Source: CAZVFX01 sp964626565
GTDB taxonomy: Bacteria > Myxococcota_A > UBA9042 > CAIXZC01
Length of the DNA: 7,752 bases
Assembly (NCBI GenBank): GCA_964626565.1
Contig: CAZVFX010000208.1
Location: 1-7,752 of the forward strand
Reading direction: 5' to 3'
Numbering within the stretch: the first letter of the stretch is position 1; the number at the start of each line of letters is the position of its first letter. Below the pieces are notes generated by a model. It had not been told where the DNA came from. It saw only the letters and a list, made by a program, of their open reading frames with translations, and made no database searches. Shown here piece by piece: positions 1 through 3,954 of the stretch. The translations under genes were made by a program, and so were the position numbers.

Positions 1-9
1 AGCGTGACC

Positions 10-216
10 ATGAACGACCACCACACATTCGACTACGCAGCAATGGAGATAGCTGCGCTCCTCGCCCGCGGGTACGTCCGGCATCGCCGGCGACGGGCCA
101 GCAGACATGTCAGGTTTTCTTCCCCCTTTGCGAACAAACCCCTTGATGATGTACCCCCCCGAAGCAAGGTGAGGGGGAGAGGCTATCGAGCCTCACAAGA
201 GGAGAACGACGTATGA
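10..216 (+). CDS. Small basic protein upstream of DUF2924
   Basis: A 68-codon ORF starts at ATG 10; GTG 4 in the same frame is an alternative, and the window edge hides any ribosome binding site. Its stop overlaps the ATG of the DUF2924 gene as ATGA, which suggests translational coupling. The N-terminal half has a short alanine/leucine-rich helix-like segment (about residues 14-22, with A-A-L-L-A-R-G-Y) followed by a run of arginines. The C-terminal half looks unstructured. From memory, small ORFs with an A-x-L-L-x-x-G-Y-x-R type motif often precede DUF2924/recombinase pairs, and this one fits that place. No function is known to me. It could be a directionality or DNA-binding accessory, but that is inferred from position only. 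The second half may be eroded or frame-altered, so moderate confidence is appropriate. Confidence 0.5.
   Translation: MNDHHTFDYAAMEIAALLARGYVRHRRRRASRHVRFSSPFANKPLDDVPPRSKVRGRGYRASQEENDV
197..204 (+). promoter_or_regulatory. Ribosome binding site of the DUF2924 gene
   Basis: AAGAGGAG lies 8 nt before ATG 213. It supports that start even though it lies inside the end of the preceding small ORF. Confidence 0.6.
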
Positions 217-704
217 CGGATAGGATCTTGAAACAGCTTGCTGAGCTGGAGCGCATGAGCGTGCCGGAGTTGAAGGAGAAATGGCAGGCGCTCTTCGGGA
301 GCGACCCGCCGGGCTACAACCGCACTTTCCTGGTCAAGCGGCTCTCCTACCGCATCCAGGAGCTCGCCTACGGTGGCCTTTGCCGCCAGACGCGGGATCG
401 GCTTGACCGGCTCCTTGACGAAGAGGGTTACGACGAGTTGGGCAGGCCGCCGTCGGAGAAATCGACTCGCCGCGACCAGACGGGCCTGGTTCCCGGGACC
501 GCGCTCATCCGGCACTGGGACGGGGAGCGGCACGTCGTCACCGCGCTCGAGGACGGATTCGACTACCGCGGGCAGCGGTTCCGCTCCCTGTCCGCGGTCG
601 CCCGCCACATCACCGGCACCCGCTGGTCGGGACCTGTGTTCTTCGGCCTGAAGGGCAAGGGCCGGAAGGCGGTGGAGACGAGGGACAGACATGGCTCGAA
701 ATAG
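213..704 (+). CDS. DUF2924 domain protein, recombinase partner
   Basis: This 163-aa protein matches what I know of the DUF2924 family. It has an N-terminal helical part with M-S-V-P-E-L-K-E-K-W and a basic R-L-S-Y-R-I-Q-E-L segment. A C-terminal part reads L-V-P-G-T-x-L-I-R-x-W, then E-D-G-F-x-Y-R-G and R-S-L-S-A-V-A-R-x-I-T-G-T-R-W-S-G-P, close to the family signature. The length is usual for the family. Genes of this family commonly sit directly upstream of a large serine recombinase, as here: the ORF overlaps the recombinase start by 14 nt. The role is not established. Assistance to the recombinase in DNA binding or directionality is inferred from the recurrent pairing and the basic, helical composition. 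No signal peptide or membrane segment is visible, so it should be cytoplasmic. The start at 213 is supported by an AAGAGGAG site. Confidence 0.9.
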   Translation: MTDRILKQLAELERMSVPELKEKWQALFGSDPPGYNRTFLVKRLSYRIQELAYGGLCRQTRDRLDRLLDEEGYDELGRPPSEKSTRRDQTGLVPGTALIRHWDGERHVVTALEDGFDYRGQRFRSLSAVARHITGTRWSGPVFFGLKGKGRKAVETRDRHGSK

Positions 705-2784
705 ACAGCATCTCCGACCGGCGCCGAGGGATTCCGCCCAGCAGGTGCGCTGCGCGATCTACACGCGGAAATCGACGGATGAGAACCTGGACTCCGATTT
801 CAACTCGCTGGATGCACAGCGAGAGTCGGCCGAGGATTACATCCGTGCCCAGCAACATGAGGGCTGGGTCGCGCTGTCCGAGCACTACGATGACGGCGCG
901 TATTCGGGTGCAACGCTCGAACGTCCCGCTCTCCGGCGCTTGATGGACGACGTGCGCTCCGGCCGCGTCGATTCCATCGTGGTCTACAAAATCGACCGGC
1001 TGTCGCGTTCGCTGCTCGACTTTGCCAGACTGATCGAGGAGTTGGAGCAGCATCGGGTCTCCCTGGTCAGCGTGACACAACAGATGGACACGTCCACGAG
1101 CCTCGGTCGTCTCAATCTTCACATGGTTCTCAGTTTTGCGCAGTATGAAAGAGAAGTGATCGCTGAGCGCATCCGCGACAAGATGGGCGCGGCGCGGCGG
1201 CGCGGGAAATACCAGGGTGGCGTTCCGCCCCTGGGGTACGACGTGGACCGTCCCAACAAGCGGCTGGTCGTCAATGACGAGGAGGCCGTTCTGGTCCGGT
1301 ACATCTTCCGCCGATATCTCCAGCTCGGCTCCACCGTAGCTCTCATCAAAGAGCTTGCGGCCCAGGGCTACAAGACCAAGGCATGGGTGACGCAGAAAGG
1401 GAAGAAACGGCCCGGCCGCCCGTGGAACAAGGCCCACATCTACCGGCTGTTGGGCAACCCCCTCTACATCGGCAAGGTGTCCCACAAGGGGGAGATTTTC
1501 GAAGGCGAGCACGAGGCCATCATCGAGCAGGCGCTGTGGGGCGAGGTGCAGGAAAAGCTCAAAGAAAGCCATCGCACCCGCGGCGGCGGGAGCCGCTCCA
1601 AGACCCCGGCACTTCTCAAGGGGATCCTGCGGTGCGGCAGTTGTGGCACGAGCATGGGGGTAACATTCACGAAGCGGCATGGCCGGCAGTACCGCTACTA
1701 CCTGTGCCACCAGGCCAACCGGCACGGCTACCACGCCTGTCCGGTCAAGACCGTGTCCGCAGGCATCATCGAAGGCGCGGTGATGGGGCTCTTGAAGGAT
1801 GTCTTCCGGTCGCCGGAGATGGTGGCCAAAACGCTCCGGGTGGTGCAGGCCCGGGAAGGGGACGAGAAGGTGCGGATCGAGGCGGAGCAGAGCCGGCTCG
1901 CTGACGAACTGGCCCAAATCCGAGCTGCCGCAATGCGGCTCCTCGGATGGGGTGAGGAGTGGGGAGTGAGGAGTGAGCCGAAGCAGCCCACAGAGCCTGG
2001 CAAATCACCCCCCGCACCCCTCAAGGTTCAGCCCCAATCTCACCCCTCACCCCGCACCCCTCACTCTCTGTCTTTTGTGCGAGAGGAACTGGATGGGCTG
2101 GAGGCTCGCCGGGCCGAGCTCGAAGCCGAGTTGGCCTCGGTTTCGGCCGAGCTCTCCCAACTCACTCAGGAGCCGGTATCCCGCAGGGATCTGGTAGCGG
2201 AGTTGACCACCCTCGACAACCTTTGGGACAACCTCTTCCCCGGGGAGCAGCGGCGGATCGTCCGGCTGCTCGTGGACGAAGTGGTCATTCACGCTGACAG
2301 CATCGCGATCGCGTTCTCCGCGTTCGGCGTGCGCAGCGTCGTCAACGAAATGCAGGGGAAGGATGGAGCGGTGCCCGAGGGGTGCTCCATCGACAAGAAG
2401 GCCGATGGGACCGCGGTCCTGAGATTCCCGATGCGATTCAAGAAACGCGGCGGGCGCAAGGAGATTGTCCTTCCCGAAGGCCACGGCAGCGCCCCGACCT
2501 ACTCTCCCGAACAGCGAAAGCTGCTGCTGACCCTGGCCCGGGCCCACCGCTGGAAGGACCTCCTGGAGTCTGGGGCCTATCCCACCGTCAAGGCCCTGGC
2601 CGCGGCCCTCAACCTCGACCGATCCTACGTCGCCAAGCTTCTCAACCTCACCCTCCTGACCCCGGAGATCATCGACGCCGCGGTCGCAGGCAACGAGCCC
2701 GCCGGGCTGTCCATCGCGAAGTTGCGGGAAGGCATGGCGGTACGGTGGGAGGCGCAAAGGAAGACGTTCATCGCCGGGCGGTAG
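691..2784 (+). CDS. Large serine recombinase (resolvase/invertase N-terminus, recombinase domain, zinc ribbon)
   Basis: This 697-aa protein is predicted to catalyse site-specific DNA integration or excision through a serine-DNA intermediate. The catalytic domain begins with I-Y-T-R-K-S, so Ser28 is the likely nucleophile. It contains the S-L-D-A-Q-R-E, Y-K-I-D-R-L-S-R-S and E-R-x-x-I-A-E-R-I-R type motifs of resolvases. The central recombinase domain includes G-x-x-P-L-G-Y and N-P-L-Y-I-G-K. A zinc ribbon is formed by Cys315, Cys318, Cys339 and Cys350. A coiled coil (about 385-500) is interrupted by a low-complexity linker at 419-461. The C-terminus has a helix-turn-helix-like stretch (about 630-667, with D-R-S-Y-V). 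ATG 691 has an AGGGA site 5 nt upstream and overlaps the DUF2924 gene by 14 nt. All catalytic motifs look intact, so activity is plausible unless the linker disturbs synapsis. Attachment sites were not found. Confidence 0.95.
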   Translation: MARNRQHLRPAPRDSAQQVRCAIYTRKSTDENLDSDFNSLDAQRESAEDYIRAQQHEGWVALSEHYDDGAYSGATLERPALRRLMDDVRSGRVDSIVVYKIDRLSRSLLDFARLIEELEQHRVSLVSVTQQMDTSTSLGRLNLHMVLSFAQYEREVIAERIRDKMGAARRRGKYQGGVPPLGYDVDRPNKRLVVNDEEAVLVRYIFRRYLQLGSTVALIKELAAQGYKTKAWVTQKGKKRPGRPWNKAHIYRLLGNPLYIGKVSHKGEIFEGEHEAIIEQALWGEVQEKLKESHRTRGGGSRSKTPALLKGILRCGSCGTSMGVTFTKRHGRQYRYYLCHQANRHGYHACPVKTVSAGIIEGAVMGLLKDVFRSPEMVAKTLRVVQAREGDEKVRIEAEQSRLADELAQIRAAAMRLLGWGEEWGVRSEPKQPTEPGKSPPAPLKVQPQSHPSPRTPHSLSFVREELDGLEARRAELEAELASVSAELSQLTQEPVSRRDLVAELTTLDNLWDNLFPGEQRRIVRLLVDEVVIHADSIAIAFSAFGVRSVVNEMQGKDGAVPEGCSIDKKADGTAVLRFPMRFKKRGGRKEIVLPEGHGSAPTYSPEQRKLLLTLARAHRWKDLLESGAYPTVKALAAALNLDRSYVAKLLNLTLLTPEIIDAAVAGNEPAGLSIAKLREGMAVRWEAQRKTFIAGR
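1950..2066. repeat. Inverted pair of GTGRGGA-type heptamer arrays inside the recombinase gene
   Basis: The left arm (1950-1977) contains a 7-nt tandem array reading GTGAGGA, GTGGGGA, GTGAGGA, GTGAG from 1952. The right arm (2039-2066) read on the minus strand gives GTGAGGG, GTGCGGG, GTGAGGG, GTGAG. The two 28-nt arms match at 23 of 28 positions without gaps, counted by hand. The loop is 61 nt and carries a second copy of the 14-mer CCCCGCACCCCTCA (2010-2023, repeated at 2050-2063). The repeat encodes most of residues 419-461, a Gly/Pro/Ser/Glu-rich stretch that splits the coiled coil, and keeps the frame open. It resembles a small repeat insertion, but no target-site duplication was seen. Confidence 0.8.
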
Positions 2785-2846
2785 TCCCCTGCCGCCACTT
2801 CGAGGCACCGGCAATCGTAGCCGATCGGGTCGAATTCGGAGACGTG

Positions 2847-3038
2847 ATGATTGAAGTCGCCGCCGGCGAAACCGTGGTGACGAACGTCCCACTTCTCGAC
2901 CCCGAGGAACCTCACGACCCGCTTCCACTTGCCTTCGATGGCAACCGCACCCTCTGGCTGCGCATCAAGGCTCAAGACATCCATGTCCTCTTCACCGGGG
3001 CAAAGCTGGACTACCGCCGGAAGCGGGTGCTCGTGTAA
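2847..3038 (+). CDS. Small hypothetical protein, RRKRV module copy 1
   Basis: This 63-aa ORF starts at ATG 2847 with GGAG 5 nt upstream (2838-2841). It begins 62 nt after the recombinase stop and is in a different frame from it. I do not recognise the family. The sequence alternates hydrophobic and polar residues, suggesting a small beta-rich domain. It ends L-F-T-G-A-K-L-D-Y-R-R-K-R-V-L-V-stop. The last 47 residues align without gaps to the next 193-nt unit, with 19 identities by hand count, which argues that the sequence is or was protein-coding. The frame is also open upstream of the ATG, so this may instead be the 3' end of a truncated gene left by the recombinase module. No signal peptide or cysteine is present. 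Function unknown. Confidence 0.4.
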   Translation: MIEVAAGETVVTNVPLLDPEEPHDPLPLAFDGNRTLWLRIKAQDIHVLFTGAKLDYRRKRVLV

Positions 3039-3039
3039 G

Positions 3040-3231
3040 GGCGGCACCGTCCCCCACAGCGGCAACGCTGTTTCCAACCTCCTGGCAGTGGACGTCGCCC
3101 CACCTCACGAAGTCCGGCCCTACGCCTTCGGGCTGTCCTGGTGGCTCCAGATCGAAATCGAGACCTCCGACCAGTGGAACCTCTTCTCCGGTGCGGAGTA
3201 CAACACGAGGAGGAAGCGGGTGGCGGTGTAG
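3040..3231 (+). pseudogene. RRKRV module copy 2, probably a fragment
   Basis: This is a second, diverged copy of the preceding module, in a different frame and with its stop exactly 193 nt further on. Shared residues include P-H, P-x-A-F, L-F-x-G-A and the terminal R-R-K-R-V-x-V. No ATG stands where copy 1 has its start. The only in-unit candidate is GTG 3088, which would give 47 aa and has no convincing ribosome binding site. An ATG at 2929 in the same frame lies inside copy 1 and also lacks one. The unit therefore looks like a broken gene or an untranslated remnant, although similarity at the protein level implies past coding. Copy 2 has extra tryptophans relative to copy 1. Function unknown. 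Confidence 0.35.
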
Positions 3232-3261
3232 AAAACGCCCGGAAGCCAGCAGAGAAACGTC

Positions 3262-3290
3262 TTGCGCACCCATGCTCCGAGGGGTAGAAT
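3262..3290 (+). promoter_or_regulatory. Possible sigma70-type promoter for the exported-protein operon
   Basis: TTGCGC (3262-3267; 3 of 6 to the -35 consensus) and TAGAAT (3285-3290; 5 of 6 to the -10 consensus) are separated by 17 nt. They lie in the 132-nt gap before the first gene of region C, with the start codon about 73 nt beyond the -10. Spacing and position are good, but the -35 is weak, so this is a tentative call. Confidence 0.35.
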
Positions 3291-3352
3291 AGGCATACGA
3301 GGGAGATAGTGATGTCGTACACATCCGCGCTCTCTGCGAATTGACCAGAATT

Positions 3353-3357
3353 GGAGG
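3353..3357 (+). promoter_or_regulatory. Ribosome binding site of the 196-aa exported orphan
   Basis: GGAGG sits 6 nt before ATG 3364, close to an ideal Shine-Dalgarno arrangement, and fixes that start. Confidence 0.7.
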
Positions 3358-3363
3358 TAGAGG

Positions 3364-3954
3364 ATGAGCAGGAGAAATCTCGCTACTCTCGGTTGCGCCT
3401 GCCTACTGGCACTAGCATGCACTTTGTATTGCTGGAGTGGTCTAGTCTCTACGAAATCTGCCAGTTCAAGAGGTGACGACGCTTTCGTGGGGCAATGCAA
3501 CGCGGCCGTAGCCTCTCCGGCTGGTAGCAACGAAATGGATATCGAATCGGGGCAGTTGTCTTTCCCGGAGTCGGATGACGAACCCGAAGTTCCGTTCTCG
3601 GAGTCGATGTTGCACAGGCTACAGCAGCTTGGCGGCCAGGCCGTTCAGAATGCCACGCCAGTTGCTGCAGACACAAGATACGGCATGGCAAAGAGTGCTT
3701 TGGGGGGCCCGGAAGAGCAGACTCTCATACTAGGTTCAGAAGCCGTGGACAGCCAGAAGTCGTTTGTTGAGAGTATCACGGGAATAGTACATTCGCACCC
3801 GGAGCCCGGGGAAGTGGATTTGGTCGGCCAAGCACAAGAACAATACCTGATCTGGCTGAAGGCTGTGGATGAAGAATCTGCTGAACAGATAGCGCAGAAA
3901 AAGGCAGCACTCGTTGGGGAATTCTCAGGCTTTCAGGTGGAGGAACAGAAATGA
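3364..3954 (+). CDS. Exported or membrane-anchored orphan, first gene of the protease operon
   Basis: I do not recognise this 196-aa protein. The N-terminus is M-S-R-R-N followed by a hydrophobic run (about residues 6-28) rich in Ala, Leu and Cys, so it should be a signal peptide or membrane anchor. A lipidation site at Cys19 (L-A-L-A-C) is possible but has Ala instead of the usual Leu at -3. Residues about 50-80 are acidic and probably disordered. The C-terminal half (about 95-196) is predicted helical and ends in a charged E-Q-I-A-Q-K-K-A-A-L-V-G-E-F segment. The stop overlaps the metalloprotease ATG as ATGA, indicating coupled expression. The mature part would face outside the cytoplasm alongside the protease, so an inhibitor, chaperone or targeting partner is conceivable, but only by context. 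The strong GGAGG and the open frame make the gene itself credible. Confidence 0.75.
   Translation: MSRRNLATLGCACLLALACTLYCWSGLVSTKSASSRGDDAFVGQCNAAVASPAGSNEMDIESGQLSFPESDDEPEVPFSESMLHRLQQLGGQAVQNATPVAADTRYGMAKSALGGPEEQTLILGSEAVDSQKSFVESITGIVHSHPEPGEVDLVGQAQEQYLIWLKAVDEESAEQIAQKKAALVGEFSGFQVEEQK
3939..3943 (+). promoter_or_regulatory. Ribosome binding site of the metalloprotease
   Basis: GGAGG ends 7 nt before ATG 3951 and lies inside the last codons of the preceding gene, supporting the overlapping ATGA start. Confidence 0.65.

Larger units (their letters stand above)
10..2784 (+). mobile_element. Serine-recombinase module (small ORF, DUF2924, recombinase); ends undefined
   Basis: Three overlapping genes form a unit that recurs, as far as I know, in mobile or prophage-derived regions. 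The G+C content is visibly higher than in the downstream exported-protein genes: one 60-nt line inside the recombinase counted by hand gave 40 G+C, and one inside the protease gave 30. I could not identify attL/attR or direct repeats, so the coordinates cover the genes only. The element may extend upstream of the window or through the tandem modules to about 3231. Confidence 0.45.

Noticed and set aside
119..178. TCCCCCT and AGGGGGA arms that could form a hairpin before the DUF2924 gene
   Set aside because: The arms are only 7 nt with a loop of about 45 nt, without a T-run, and lie inside the small ORF. This is not enough for a terminator or attachment site.
610..1917. Long open frame of 435 codons on the minus strand opposite the recombinase
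   Set aside because: It lies antisense to a clear recombinase in G+C-rich DNA, where antisense frames stay open by codon bias. It has no recognisable motif and a His/Pro/Arg-rich composition.
2382..2846. Extension of RRKRV copy 1 upstream into the recombinase gene
   Set aside because: The frame is open there only as a shadow of the recombinase. The ATG at 2847 has a GGAG site at a suitable distance and the similarity between copies begins near it.
2047..2928. Minus-strand open frame of 293 codons over the recombinase C-terminus
   Set aside because: Antisense to the well-supported recombinase C-terminal domain, Arg/Gly-rich and without family features.
3775..3810. H-S-H-P in the 196-aa orphan, reminiscent of a JAMM metalloprotease motif
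   Set aside because: The S-x-x-D part that should follow in JAMM enzymes is absent, no matching upstream Glu context is evident, and the protein appears exported.
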